This document shows, one piece after another, positions 1 through 9,365 of a stretch of DNA of 64,000 nucleotides (the first letter of the stretch is position 1; every line of letters starts with the position of its first letter). The notes beneath the pieces are model-generated. The model had not been told where the DNA came from, ran no database searches, and saw only the letters and a list, made by a program, of their open reading frames with translations. The stretch is from positions 11,071 to 75,070 of the forward strand of contig DATLSH010000079.1 in NCBI GenBank assembly GCA_035534235.1, in the 5' to 3' direction. The position numbers and the translations under genes are program-made. The DNA comes from Bog-473 sp035534235. Lineage in GTDB: Bacteria; Actinomycetota; Acidimicrobiia; Acidimicrobiales; RAAP-2.

Positions 1-887
1 CTTACTCCGTCGAGGACGGCGTCACGGACTCCGGGTGCATCGACGGCCAAGGTGGGCGTACCGGCTGCGGCCGCCTCCAGGATCACCACCCCCCACCCTT
101 CGTGATGTGACCCGTGGACCAGGAGCCATGCTTCAGCGAGTAAGCGATCCCTTTCCGCATTGCCGATGTGACCCAACATCTCGGCACCCGGCAACCCCTC
201 GGCCAGACCGCGCAAGTCGGTGAGCTCCGGCCCGTCACCAATGATGGCGAAGCGCCCCCCGACCACAGGCTGCACCGAACGCCATGCTTCCAGGAGCAAG
301 GCGACACGCTTGTGCGGAACCAAGCGGGAGAGTGCCACAAAGAGCGGTTCCGACGACTCTGTGCCAATGGGTCCGGAGGGGACATCAATCCCGTTCTCCA
401 CTACCCGGATCCTCCGTTGTTCGACGCCGATCCCCTCCAACGCGTCGGCCGTCGACTGAGAGACGGCCACGAAGAGGCGGTTCCGGTAGACGAGTGGGAT
501 GAGGAAGCGCTCGACTGCGCTGGCGACGGCCGCCACCAGGGGGGGGAACCGTGTGCGCCATTGATCTGAATGGATGTGATGAACCAGGCACACCGAGGGC
601 CGGCGTCGCCAGAGGGGAGAGAAGAACGGCACACCGTTCTCCACATCAACGACGAGGTCGAAATGGCGGAGCCGGGTGGCGCAGATCAGGGGCGCCCGAA
701 GGTACTGCGTGAAGGTGCCACCTGCCCGGTGAACGGGGTACGGGCGAGCACCCACCGGTCCACCGCACACCAGGGCCACCTCGTGGCCACGCGCTTGCAG
801 CTCCCTCAAGAGCCGATCGACAAGGACTTCACTTCCCCCGGCCAGCGGGTGCGCCAGATCGCGCCAACTCACGGCGAGGATGCGCAT
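1..887 (-). CDS. GT4 family glycosyltransferase, 3' end cut by the window edge
   Basis: This open frame runs off the left edge without a stop, so about 295 residues are visible and the C-terminus is missing. The N-terminus begins MRILAVSW, followed by a glycine-rich donor-fold loop (PLAGGSEVLV) typical of GT-B enzymes. The C-terminal half has the family 4 pattern: a LSRLVPHKR stretch, then GDGPEL, and near the edge the nucleotide-sugar segment around EAAAAGTP. It most likely moves a sugar from a nucleotide donor to a glycan or lipid carrier at the inner membrane face; donor and acceptor cannot be read. The start lies four bases after the stop of the AftD-like gene, so the two are probably co-transcribed. 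Confidence 0.85.
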   Translation of the reverse strand, partial: MRILAVSWRDLAHPLAGGSEVLVDRLLRELQARGHEVALVCGGPVGARPYPVHRAGGTFTQYLRAPLICATRLRHFDLVVDVENGVPFFSPLWRRRPSVCLVHHIHSDQWRTRFPPLVAAVASAVERFLIPLVYRNRLFVAVSQSTADALEGIGVEQRRIRVVENGIDVPSGPIGTESSEPLFVALSRLVPHKRVALLLEAWRSVQPVVGGRFAIIGDGPELTDLRGLAEGLPGAEMLGHIGNAERDRLLAEAWLLVHGSHHEGWGVVILEAAAAGTPTLAVDAPGVRDAVLDGV

Positions 888-891
888 GGAA

Positions 892-3800
892 TCAACCATC
901 CGGTCGGGCCCTGGGGCCACCGAGCAGGCTCACGCCGAGGGCACCCACGGCAAGTCCGGCCAGCGCCTGGGAGGTGTAGCTCCCGGTCCCGATCCACGGG
1001 CCGGCAAGGTAAGCCGGATTGATGGCAATGGTGACCCCGGCCAGCAACGCTCCCCCGAAGGCCGTCCAGGCGAGCCACGAGTGACGTGGGGAGAAGATCC
1101 TCCCCAGGACGATCAGAGGTGGTACTGCGAGCGCCACCGGTCCGGCAATGAGAAACACGGTCGCGCCCAGGAACACCGCCCAAGACAGCCCACGAAGCAC
1201 CGACATGGGTGGGGCCGACCGGGCGCTGCCCTCCACTGCCTCACCCGTGTCCACCAATCCACGTGACGGCGCGGCTTCCATCGCCACGGCTTCGCCAAGA
1301 TGGCGCCGCCGGAGAGTGAGCAGTGACCAGACAGCGAGCACCAGGGCCAGCACGCCTCCCACGCCGAGTACCAGGCGGAACGGCTCCTCCGGGGTGAAGT
1401 GCATGTCGACGACCTGGGGCTGTGAGCTGGCCGGAAGGATCCAGCCCTGCTGCCAACCCTCGAGGCGGACGGCGTGAAGTCTCCGTCCGTTCACCATCGC
1501 CATCCATCCGGAGCTGAAATTCTGATGAACGTTCACTATTGCAGCCGGTCCCGCCGATGCGGTGACGGTGCGATCTTCGGCTCCCCATCGCACAACGGTG
1601 ACACTACGTGGGGGACCCAACTGTTGCAGAGGTGTCCCGATGAGGAGGAGGCTGGTGATCTTGAAGCTCCCGGAGTCATCGCCGGCGGTGAAGGTGTGCG
1701 TGCCCGGCAGCAGGGTGAGGGCTCTCCCGCCCGGGCAAGGAGTCATGGACATCGGCCTCAGTGCATAGAAGTCCCCCATGGTTCCGCTGACGGCTGTCGG
1801 GTAGTGCACGCCATCCATCGTCACGGTCGGGCCGGAACCGCAGGGCAACACGAATGGAGCCTTCAACTCTGCCTCCGAAGTGAGGGGCTGGGCTGGAGAC
1901 GGGAACTCCCGGGCATAGAGGAAGGGTGAGATTCGGGGGGTGGCCTCTCCACCCACCAAGAACGTGGCCGCACGGGGCACAGTGAAGGTCCTGGACATGT
2001 TGACCTGGTCGTCGGGAGTCTTGAAGAAGGCGAGCTGGTTGGGCATGGGAGAGGTGAAGAGATAGGTGGGAGTGATGTGCGCGCTGGAACTCCCGTCATC
2101 GGGGACCTTCCAACTCTGGGCCACCGTGAGCCCGGGAATGAGAATGTGTGAGATCGCCGGTCCCGTGACGAATTCGGTCTTGGGTTCCTTAAGGCCGACC
2201 AACGTGATCCGCAAACGGCGAGTTTCGCCCACGGGGGTGGGAACTGATTGAGGCCGGGCCTCGGATGCCAGCATGGACGTGACCTGTCCGCGATCGGTGG
2301 AGATCCTCACTTTCGTGATGTCGGTCTGCATCGGCTCGGTCGGTCCGGGCGTGATGGTGACCTCGTGAAGTCGCAATGGGTGCAGGAATCGGATCTCAAT
2401 CCAAGGGCTTCGGTCGGTCGGGCTGGCTTGCCACATGGAGCCCACGGTTCCCGGCAGGAGTGCGGCGAGCGGCTGAAGCCCCGGTACACTCGTGAAGAGC
2501 GGGCCGTAGGACGATGCAGCCACCGAGCTTACGCCCGTCAGCGAGCTCACTGTCTCGTGCCGGGTGCCGGGGACGACGATCCATTGCTTGGGTTGTCCGA
2601 GAGTACCCGCCGCGGTTTCTCCGGGCGAGAGCAGATACGAGACGTTGTCATACAGGCTCGTGTAGGTAGTGGCTCGACGCTGCTGGGTATCGGAAACGAC
2701 CCATGTCGTGTTCTTGAATGTCGGACCCAGCTCGTCACCGCTCAAGGTCACCGCAAGGTGCGGGAACTCCCCCGAGTCAGCCAGCGCGAGCATCGCCTGT
2801 GGGCCACCGGAGAGCCTGATGCCATCGGACAGTGGGTACGTGGTCACCAATGCCTCTCCCTCCCTGGCGGGGAGAACTCGGTAGATCTCCAACGACCGGA
2901 TGGCGGAAGTGACTCCGTGCGGATCGTAGAGGCTCACGGTACCGGGTCCCGAATCCGAATGGCCGACCACCGGCCCGAAGCGAGCCACCCGGTCCACGCC
3001 GGGCTCGTTGGCCAGCACAAGGCGGATGGCGGCCGGTGGTGGGCTGCCCGTGGTGGCCGAACTGACGTCGTTCTCCACCAACAGGTAGCGCACGCCCGCC
3101 CGGGCCAGATAGGGGGCCAACCCACTCTCGGGTTGTCCGCTGGCCAAGACCCGGTCGATGGAATCGAGGAACTGGGTGTTGCCGACGGAGCCCAGAGGCG
3201 CGATGGCGCGATTCGCCCAGGGAACGGACGCCAATGGCTGAATAGGCTGGTCGAGAGGGTTGCCCCAGCTGAGGTCGGCGAAGGCGTTCCCCGGAATGAG
3301 CAGGGTAGTGGACATCCCACCCCGGGTATTGAGCCAGTCGACGGCCTGGTGCCAATAGGCGGGGATAGCGACGAAGGACCCTTCCGGGTAGATCTGGCCA
3401 GTCAAGGCCGGTCCGGCGACCAAGGCCACCGTGGCGGCGGTGACAGCGAAGAGCCCCACCTGTAGGGGCCTCCTTCCCAGCCGTTTCGACCTGACCAGGG
3501 CGATGGCACTGTGCTCCACGGCGTGCACGAACCCCAAGACCAGCGCCAACGTGATCACCGGTTGAAATTTCGCGATGTTGCGAAATACCGCCAACGGACC
3601 GTCGAGCGCCGCGTGGACGGTTACCGCGAGCGGGCCACCGAAAGGGCCCCAGTAGCCCGAGCACACCACACCCACACCGAGGAGCACCGCAGTCGCCAGG
3701 AGATTCCGCTGAGGCATCTCTCGACGAGCGAGACCGTAGAGTCCGGTCGCGGCGATCAGGGCAGAGGCCACAATGACGGCCGGATTTGACTCAATCATGA

Positions 3801-4764
3801 GCCCGGCCGTGGTCCAGGTCGGAGCGAGACTAAAGGACGTCCAGATCCCTGCGCCTCTCAGTACCTCGGCGATGCTCGATGTCGCCGTAGTTGTATTCGC
3901 CGTCTCCGTGTACGGGACCGCGTTGAACCAGTACTTCGCCTGGAACAGCAGCGGCAGGACAAACCATGCGGTGGCAAGGCCGACGGATATCAACCAGAGG
4001 ACGAAGAGCCTGGCCTGTCTGCGTACGGGTCTCCTGGTGGCGAACCAGAGCACGGGCAGAACGAGAACGGCAGCGACTTCTGTCGCGTTGATGCCCCCCA
4101 TGAGTAGCACGGCAAGCCCCGATCGTGCCGCACCCGCCCCAGGAGTCAACCGACCTTGCTCCACCCGGACGAGGGGGAGGATGACCCAGGGAAGCAAGAC
4201 GGCCGGAATGACGTAGGCGGTATCGTGAATCTGCACCAGGAGGAAAGGCGAGAGTGCGTAGGCCGCTCCCCCGGCCAGGCGCGACCATCGACCACCGATT
4301 CTCATGGCTTCTGCCAGGAACACTGTTCCCCACGTGGCCACGATCAGGAGCAATCCCAACCACAGCCGCTGAATGATCCATTCGGGTAGATGTGCCGACG
4401 AACCGAGCCAGTAGAAGGGGCCCAGGGGGAAAAGATAGCCATAGGCTTGATTCGGTACCGACCCGAAATTGACGTTCGGGTCCCACAAGTGGGTTGCGTC
4501 GGACAAGAAGCGGCCAGGATCGATGCTGAGATCCAGTTTGGTATCGCGGACGATTCGGCCGGGACGCTGCAGGAACGCAACCACCACCAAACATATGGTG
4601 AGGAGAGATTCGGGAAAGCGACCCGGAAGCACCGGGATTGCGTGGCGAGCTTTCACCCGATGTTTTCCCCGACCGCTGGCGGTCGGGGAGTCCCCTTCGG
4701 ACGGAGTGCCGGCAGTGAAGGTCGAGCCCATGCGCGGAGTCTCAGGAACCCGAAGGCGGCACAC
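892..4764 (-). CDS. aftD: AftD-like alpha-(1->3)-arabinofuranosyltransferase, GT-C membrane enzyme
   Basis: This 1290-residue membrane protein has the layout of AftD/DUF3367 proteins. The N-terminal third is a multi-pass GT-C domain containing DPNVNFG and NQAYGYLFP, motifs shared with actinobacterial AftD. Further helices follow, then a long extracytoplasmic part with a discoidin-like carbohydrate-binding segment near residues 700-800, and four C-terminal membrane helices. In mycobacteria AftD transfers arabinofuranose from a decaprenyl carrier to arabinan. The substrate here is inferred and could be another polyprenyl-linked sugar. The GTG at 4764 gives the longest form; an ATG at 4731 would remove 11 residues, and neither has a convincing ribosome site. 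It is divergent from the methyltransferase gene across 228 bases where I see no other gene. Confidence 0.8.
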   Translation of the reverse strand: MCRLRVPETPRMGSTFTAGTPSEGDSPTASGRGKHRVKARHAIPVLPGRFPESLLTICLVVVAFLQRPGRIVRDTKLDLSIDPGRFLSDATHLWDPNVNFGSVPNQAYGYLFPLGPFYWLGSSAHLPEWIIQRLWLGLLLIVATWGTVFLAEAMRIGGRWSRLAGGAAYALSPFLLVQIHDTAYVIPAVLLPWVILPLVRVEQGRLTPGAGAARSGLAVLLMGGINATEVAAVLVLPVLWFATRRPVRRQARLFVLWLISVGLATAWFVLPLLFQAKYWFNAVPYTETANTTTATSSIAEVLRGAGIWTSFSLAPTWTTAGLMIESNPAVIVASALIAATGLYGLARREMPQRNLLATAVLLGVGVVCSGYWGPFGGPLAVTVHAALDGPLAVFRNIAKFQPVITLALVLGFVHAVEHSAIALVRSKRLGRRPLQVGLFAVTAATVALVAGPALTGQIYPEGSFVAIPAYWHQAVDWLNTRGGMSTTLLIPGNAFADLSWGNPLDQPIQPLASVPWANRAIAPLGSVGNTQFLDSIDRVLASGQPESGLAPYLARAGVRYLLVENDVSSATTGSPPPAAIRLVLANEPGVDRVARFGPVVGHSDSGPGTVSLYDPHGVTSAIRSLEIYRVLPAREGEALVTTYPLSDGIRLSGGPQAMLALADSGEFPHLAVTLSGDELGPTFKNTTWVVSDTQQRRATTYTSLYDNVSYLLSPGETAAGTLGQPKQWIVVPGTRHETVSSLTGVSSVAASSYGPLFTSVPGLQPLAALLPGTVGSMWQASPTDRSPWIEIRFLHPLRLHEVTITPGPTEPMQTDITKVRISTDRGQVTSMLASEARPQSVPTPVGETRRLRITLVGLKEPKTEFVTGPAISHILIPGLTVAQSWKVPDDGSSSAHITPTYLFTSPMPNQLAFFKTPDDQVNMSRTFTVPRAATFLVGGEATPRISPFLYAREFPSPAQPLTSEAELKAPFVLPCGSGPTVTMDGVHYPTAVSGTMGDFYALRPMSMTPCPGGRALTLLPGTHTFTAGDDSGSFKITSLLLIGTPLQQLGPPRSVTVVRWGAEDRTVTASAGPAAIVNVHQNFSSGWMAMVNGRRLHAVRLEGWQQGWILPASSQPQVVDMHFTPEEPFRLVLGVGGVLALVLAVWSLLTLRRRHLGEAVAMEAAPSRGLVDTGEAVEGSARSAPPMSVLRGLSWAVFLGATVFLIAGPVALAVPPLIVLGRIFSPRHSWLAWTAFGGALLAGVTIAINPAYLAGPWIGTGSYTSQALAGLAVGALGVSLLGGPRARPDG

Positions 4765-4992
4765 GGCGAGTCACCAGCCTGCCACTGAAGGTCACCTTTG
4801 CCGCTCGGTCCGCTCTCATCGCAATGTGGAACTTAGGACGTTTCGTGCCCCCACAGCACTGGCCTCCCTACGGGCAGGATTGATATCGTCCTTCGTTCCG
4901 CACTTTCCCGCCGACAATTCTGATTGGGGCCCCATGCACAGGTTCGGCGAATGCAGCCAGGTGGCCGACGGTAGATTCATGGGACGACCTGC

Positions 4993-5757
4993 ATGCACGT
5001 AGGGAGCTCGCTCCATCAGCTGAGCTCCGAGTGGGACGAGCTGGCAGAACTCGACCCTATGTGGGCGATCATCTCGGATCGCGACAAGAAGCATGCGCGT
5101 TGGGACCTTCACGAATTTCTGGAGAGCGGCCGCACCGAAGTAGCCCGAGCCCTTGAAACAATCCGGGCCACCGGACTTTCCCTCGGCACGGGGTCGGCGC
5201 TGGATTTCGGTTGTGGACTCGGCCGCCTGACCGCGGCGCTCGGACAACACTTCGATCACGTCATGGGCCTGGATGTATCTCCGGCCATGGTCCTTTCTGC
5301 TCAACGGATCCACCATGGTGTGTCGGGGTTGGAGTTCACCGCGAACCTGCGCGCCGATTTGAACATGCTGGCGAGCGAGTCTTTCGATTTCGTCTTCACT
5401 TCGAGGGTACTGCAGCATCTTCCGGACCCGGAAATGGCGAAGGCATACATTTCCGAGTTCGTTCGTGTGTTGAAGCCGGGAGGAATCGCCCAGTTCCAGA
5501 TTCCCGTCCGTACCGGCTTCCGCATGTTCGCCAACCGCCGCACTCCATATGTCGTCCTCCGGAGGCTTGGCCTCTCCCCCGCCTTCTTGTACGGAAGACT
5601 CGGACTTCATCCGATGCATCTCATTTCCGTCCCTTTCGACGAGGTCCGAGCGACCATCGTCGATGCAGGCTCCCGGATCGTGACGACGGAACCTGATGGC
5701 CATTGGTCATTGCTGGAGAACTCCGGGTTCGTGTTCACCGTGCTGAAACCAACGTGA
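4993..5757 (+). CDS. class I SAM-dependent methyltransferase
   Basis: The 254-residue protein has a Rossmann-type methyltransferase core. Motif I is DFGCGLGRLT near residue 70, an acidic residue ends strand 2 (GLDVSPAM), and the motif 4-6 region reads SRVLQHLPDPEMA followed by VLKPGG. It is a single domain of the Methyltransf_11 type, soluble, with no membrane segment. The acceptor is unknown; between glycan genes, methylation of a sugar or lipid-linked saccharide is the simplest guess. The frame closes nine bases before the stop of the convergent GT2 gene. The ATG used has only a weak upstream purine stretch. Confidence 0.85.
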   Translation: MHVGSSLHQLSSEWDELAELDPMWAIISDRDKKHARWDLHEFLESGRTEVARALETIRATGLSLGTGSALDFGCGLGRLTAALGQHFDHVMGLDVSPAMVLSAQRIHHGVSGLEFTANLRADLNMLASESFDFVFTSRVLQHLPDPEMAKAYISEFVRVLKPGGIAQFQIPVRTGFRMFANRRTPYVVLRRLGLSPAFLYGRLGLHPMHLISVPFDEVRATIVDAGSRIVTTEPDGHWSLLENSGFVFTVLKPT

Positions 5758-5766
5758 GGAGTGCAG

Positions 5767-6846
5767 TCAGGGTGCCGATACGTCGGAAACTGCAGTCCCG
5801 CTCTTGAACGAGAGCGGAGCCATCCTCTCGATCTCCGCTTCCGTGAATGTTGCTTTCACAATGGTCGCGGAGGGTACGCAGCGTTCGAGCCCGCTGATCA
5901 GGTTGTCCATCTCATGCTGGCCATAAAGCGGCAGGAGCACCAACACGTCCCCTCGCCACTGCACGATCGGCACGGTGGGTCCCAGGAGCGAGCGAGCTCT
6001 CTCGATGGTCGGGTTGATCCCCTTAGTAGACCGGACCACCACCGCATGGACGTGCTGGGTGTCTTGGTGCTCGCTCCGGATCCGGAGCAGATCGGTCACC
6101 ATGGACCAGGGATCCGCCAGCGGCCGGATGCGACTCCCGCCGACCTGGACCCACCGGACCGGCACCTCCGCCACCCGGAGTCCCAGGCGTACAGCCCGGT
6201 CCAACACTTCCACGTCGAAGGCAAACCGGTCGATCGCCGAGTAATGGAAGAGAATACGAGCCACCGGAGTGCGGTACGCCTTGAACCCGCACTGGGTATC
6301 ACTGAAGGGCAGGCCGATGAGCGCCCGGACAATCCCCGTGAAGGCCCGACCGCTGACCACCCGGAAGAATGTGTCGGCTTCGGTGATCGAATCGGGAAGT
6401 GAACGTGAACCGATGGCCACGTCCGTTTCCTTGAGCGCAGTGAGGAGCAATGAGAGCTGTGACGGATGGACTGCCATGTCGGCATCCATGAGAGCGGTCA
6501 CCGCTCCGCGTGCCTGGGCCACGCCCGCCCGGATAGCGGCACCCTTGCCTCGGTTCTCGACGAGCCCGATGACCCGGGAGCCCGGAACTGTCCTCAGGAG
6601 ATTCCGGGCCCTTTCGGCCGTGTCGTCCGTGCTTCCATCATCCACCACAATGATCTCAATCGACTGTGAACCTAGTTCCCCCCGCGCCATGGAGCTCACA
6701 AGCGTGTCCAGACCGATGGCTATCCGCTTCCCTTCGTTGAAGGCCGGAATGACGATGGTGAGCTTAACTTCATTCAGTTCTGAATCGCTCCGAAAGGCTT
6801 GATCGGCCAAACTCACACAACTCGCCCCATCTCGCCGTGTCTCCAT
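5767..6846 (-). CDS. GT2 family glycosyltransferase, dolichyl-phosphate sugar synthase type
   Basis: The N-terminal 240 residues are a GT-A/GT2 domain: TIVIPAFNEGKRI, VVDDGSTDDT, ENRGKGAAIRAG, the DXD-like metal motif in LMDADMA, and the SDTQCGFKAY segment typical of dolichyl-phosphate glucose/mannose synthases. It probably makes a polyprenyl-phosphate sugar, a donor that GT-C enzymes such as the AftD-like protein next door would use. I chose the ATG at 6846; the frame stays open upstream but there crosses the tRNA gene, so longer starts are unlikely. About 100 C-terminal residues beyond the catalytic domain match nothing I recognise and contain no membrane helix. Confidence 0.85.
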   Translation of the reverse strand: METRRDGASCVSLADQAFRSDSELNEVKLTIVIPAFNEGKRIAIGLDTLVSSMARGELGSQSIEIIVVDDGSTDDTAERARNLLRTVPGSRVIGLVENRGKGAAIRAGVAQARGAVTALMDADMAVHPSQLSLLLTALKETDVAIGSRSLPDSITEADTFFRVVSGRAFTGIVRALIGLPFSDTQCGFKAYRTPVARILFHYSAIDRFAFDVEVLDRAVRLGLRVAEVPVRWVQVGGSRIRPLADPWSMVTDLLRIRSEHQDTQHVHAVVVRSTKGINPTIERARSLLGPTVPIVQWRGDVLVLLPLYGQHEMDNLISGLERCVPSATIVKATFTEAEIERMAPLSFKSGTAVSDVSAP

Positions 6847-6908
6847 CCCATCCACATCACCCCCATGGCCGACTATCCCCCGGCACGAACGCCGGCTACC
6901 GCATCCGG

Positions 6909-6983
6909 TCGGGCTGCCGGGATTTGAACCCGGGACCTCTTGACCCCCAGTCAAGCGCGCTAACCAAGCTGCGCCACAGCCCG
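6909..6983 (-). tRNA. tRNA-Pro (anticodon GGG)
   Basis: Read on the minus strand the sequence folds as a full cloverleaf. The acceptor arms CGGGCTG and CAGCCCG pair over seven bases. The anticodon stem CTTGA/TCAAG encloses the loop CTGGGGG, giving anticodon GGG. The T arm carries GGTTCAAATCC. The discriminator is A and no CCA is encoded, so CCA must be added after transcription. It lies between the GGDEF gene and the GT2 gene. Confidence 0.96.
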
Positions 6984-7131
6984 TGACAACTGCTTTCCGG
7001 TCAGGCACCCATATGCGACAAGTGCCGTTCCGTCCGCCCGGTTGTGCGTGCGACGCGGTCAGGAGCGAAGTTGAAAGCACAGCAGTGTACCGCGCCCGGA
7101 AGAGGGCGTCGGTGAGCACCGACAAGGCTCG

Positions 7132-8223
7132 TTATGAGCTTCGGCGAAGGCCCTGATGCAATCCGGTGACCCTGTCGATCAGGCGCCGTTCTCCCGGATT
7201 GAAGATCTGGTAACGGCCGCCACCGCCGCGTTTAGCCTGGTACATGGCGACGTCCGCATCGTGCAAGAGGTCGTCTGAGACGACAGTGGCGCTTTCGGCC
7301 AAGGCGATTCCGATGCTGGCGCGAGCTTCCACGTTCCCTATCGACAGACTGATCGTCTTGCCAAGTGTGCTGATCACGCGGGCGGCAATTAGCTCCGCCT
7401 CGGACCTGTCCTTAAGGTCTGGGCAGAGAATGACGAACTCGTCACCGGCCAGGCGGGCCAGGGTGTCGCCCGGCCGCATGAGCCTCTTGAGGCGTCCGGT
7501 GATGGATACCAGTAGCTCATCGCCGATCCGGTGCCCGTGCGCGTCATTGATCATCTTGAAATTGTCGAGATCGAAGTACAGTATGCAGATCAGGCCGCTC
7601 GCAAGCCGATGGCGAGCCAGCACCTTGTCCAGGGATTCGAACAGCAGTGTCCGATTGGCCAGACCGGTCAGCGGGTCGTGCAGGGCGCTCTCGCGTGATC
7701 GCTCCAACGAGCTCTGCAGGTCGGCCCGGGTGGCAGCGTTGAGCAGGTAGGCCGCTGTCACGTCGGCCAACGTCTGGGCTGCCTTCGTGGTTGCAGGGTC
7801 CAGCAACCCGGGGGCATTGCGATACAGCGCGAGCGCACCCATCCGGTTGTCACCGGCGCGCAGCGGGAATGCGAAGGCGGCAGCCAAGCCCTCCTCCTGC
7901 AGCCTGTGCGTGAACCTCGGGAACCGGTCATCCCGACCCAGATCCGGCACTGCGACGGCTTTGCCGGTCTGATAGGCGACAAGGCAGGGACCTTGGCCGA
8001 GATTGTTCTGCAGGCACTCGAACTTCAACGCCAGACCGCTCGATGCCGCGACGTAGCGCGGACCGCCACCCATGCCGATCAGGGTCACCGCAGCCGCCGT
8101 GATCGGAGCTACCTCCACGATGCGTGCGACCAGGCGATCCAGGATCTCCTGGATCGGCACATCAGTCATCATGGTGCGGGCGAACTCGCTCAGAACGTCT
8201 GCGAGTCTCTCATCACTCTCCAC
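7132..8223 (-). CDS. GAF-GGDEF diguanylate cyclase
   Basis: The 363-residue soluble protein has an N-terminal GAF domain (about residues 15-165) and a C-terminal GGDEF domain (about 185-345). The signature is AGDEF, a variant found in active cyclases, preceded by RPGD exactly five residues upstream, the usual spacing of the RxxD inhibitory site for c-di-GMP. The metal-binding FDLDNFKMINDAHGH stretch is intact. It should make c-di-GMP from two GTP in response to a ligand or redox state sensed by the GAF domain, with product feedback. The start is GTG. It begins a block of GAF-domain genes and is divergent from the first GAF-ANTAR gene. Confidence 0.9.
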   Translation of the reverse strand: MESDERLADVLSEFARTMMTDVPIQEILDRLVARIVEVAPITAAAVTLIGMGGGPRYVAASSGLALKFECLQNNLGQGPCLVAYQTGKAVAVPDLGRDDRFPRFTHRLQEEGLAAAFAFPLRAGDNRMGALALYRNAPGLLDPATTKAAQTLADVTAAYLLNAATRADLQSSLERSRESALHDPLTGLANRTLLFESLDKVLARHRLASGLICILYFDLDNFKMINDAHGHRIGDELLVSITGRLKRLMRPGDTLARLAGDEFVILCPDLKDRSEAELIAARVISTLGKTISLSIGNVEARASIGIALAESATVVSDDLLHDADVAMYQAKRGGGGRYQIFNPGERRLIDRVTGLHQGLRRSS

Positions 8224-8628
8224 TTCGACACCCCCAACACAGCCCGGTTCAAATGCACCGCGGGGTCAGGGCGGGAGGAAACATTTTCCGCAAGACCAAT
8301 TTACCCGGTAGCGGGTGGAAAGAGAAGGGGACATCTGCGATCCTGGCGAGGGGGCCGGCTGGGCTTGGACGGGAGGGAATGGGGGCGGGGTGGCCCCGTG
8401 ACTTCCTGATGGATACCCCGGCCCCGATGAAAAGGGGTCCCATCGGAGGGTGGCGCTGCGGGGGTGATTGCGGCGCTGTACCGTGATGGTGGGTTCCACC
8501 AACTGGACCCGGATGAGCGTTGGCCCGGTCCCCTCCGGCGCACTTCCTTCGTGGATGGGAGAGTGTCCGTGCACCATCGGGTCCGAAGCGAAGGCGCTGC
8601 CCGCTCGACGAGTGCACCCCGAGCCTGA
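8224..8628. other. 405-base divergent intergenic region
   Basis: No gene with family-like sequence is visible between the GGDEF gene (minus) and the first GAF-ANTAR gene (plus). Short open frames on both strands are proline/arginine-rich and look like by-products of high G+C. The region should hold both promoters. The only structure I can point to is a pair of overlapping hairpins at 8487-8510. Confidence 0.6.
8487..8510 (+). promoter_or_regulatory. two overlapping, mutually exclusive hairpins in a 5' region
   Basis: TGGTGG/CCACCA (8487-8492 and 8496-8501) can pair around a three-base loop. The overlapping arms GGGTtCCA (8491-8498) and TGGACCC (8504-8510) form an alternative hairpin with a bulged T. 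Both cannot form at once. They lie 118 bases upstream of the GAF-ANTAR start. A regulatory role is inference only. Confidence 0.25.
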
Positions 8629-9324
8629 ATGTCAGCGGACCGTCTCAATCGCATCACTGCACGACTGGAGTCGGAGGGCGGTGAGGTGGGGAAACCCGCC
8701 CGCCTATGCCGGGTGGCCAAGGAGATCATCCGTGTTGACGGCGCAGGGGTCATGCTCATGTCCGGCGCTGTGCCCCAGGGTTCGCTGTGCTCCTCGAACA
8801 ACGTCAGCAACCTGCTGGAGGAACTGCAGTACACCCTCGGCGAGGGCCCTTGTGTCGATGCTTACCAACAGGATCGAGTCGTTCTTGAGCCGGATCTGGC
8901 CAATCCGGTCACGCCCCGATGGTTTGCCTTCACCCCGCGTGCGCTCGAAGCGGGCGTGGGTTCGGTGTTCGGATTCCCGTTGCGGTCCGGCACAGCCCGG
9001 TTGGGTGCCTTGAACCTCTACATGGATCGACCGGGCTCCCTCAGCGACGACCAGCATGCTGACGCCACTTTGATGGCTGATGTCATCACAGATCAGGTGC
9101 TCAATGGGCAGGCCGATGCCGTACAAGGAATGGCGGCCGGGGATCTCGAACTCAGTTCCAACTTCCAATTCGTCGTGCACAATGCGGCGGGCATGGTGTC
9201 CGTGCAACTGGGAGTCAGCGTCACGGACGCGCTCATCCGCCTCCGTGCCCGTGCCTTCAGTGACAACCGGCTGGTCAGAGAGGTCGCCGAGGACGTTGTG
9301 GCACGAAGATTAAGCTTCTTGTGA
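8629..9324 (+). CDS. GAF-ANTAR transcription antitermination regulator
   Basis: The 231-residue protein has a GAF domain (about 20-155, with a TLGEGPCVDAY stretch and GFPLRSG typical of this family) and a C-terminal ANTAR domain (about 175-230) with the conserved AAGMVSVQLGVS and ALIRLRARAF segments. ANTAR domains bind paired RNA hairpins and prevent termination, so this is likely a sensor acting directly on nascent RNA. It has no kinase or receiver domain, so the GAF domain is the likely signal input. Its stop overlaps a possible GTG of the next gene. Confidence 0.9.
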   Translation: MSADRLNRITARLESEGGEVGKPARLCRVAKEIIRVDGAGVMLMSGAVPQGSLCSSNNVSNLLEELQYTLGEGPCVDAYQQDRVVLEPDLANPVTPRWFAFTPRALEAGVGSVFGFPLRSGTARLGALNLYMDRPGSLSDDQHADATLMADVITDQVLNGQADAVQGMAAGDLELSSNFQFVVHNAAGMVSVQLGVSVTDALIRLRARAFSDNRLVREVAEDVVARRLSFL

Positions 9325-9365
9325 GTCCCGGTCACGGGAAGCACCGGGGCTCACCGGGAGGCACG

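Noticed and set aside
4816..5703. 295-codon frame on the minus strand
   Set aside because: It is antisense to the methyltransferase, whose motifs are clear, and its own product shows no family features.
5767..7125. 452-codon version of the GT2 gene starting at 7125
   Set aside because: The extra N-terminus would be translated from the tRNA-Pro gene, so the ATG at 6846 is preferred.
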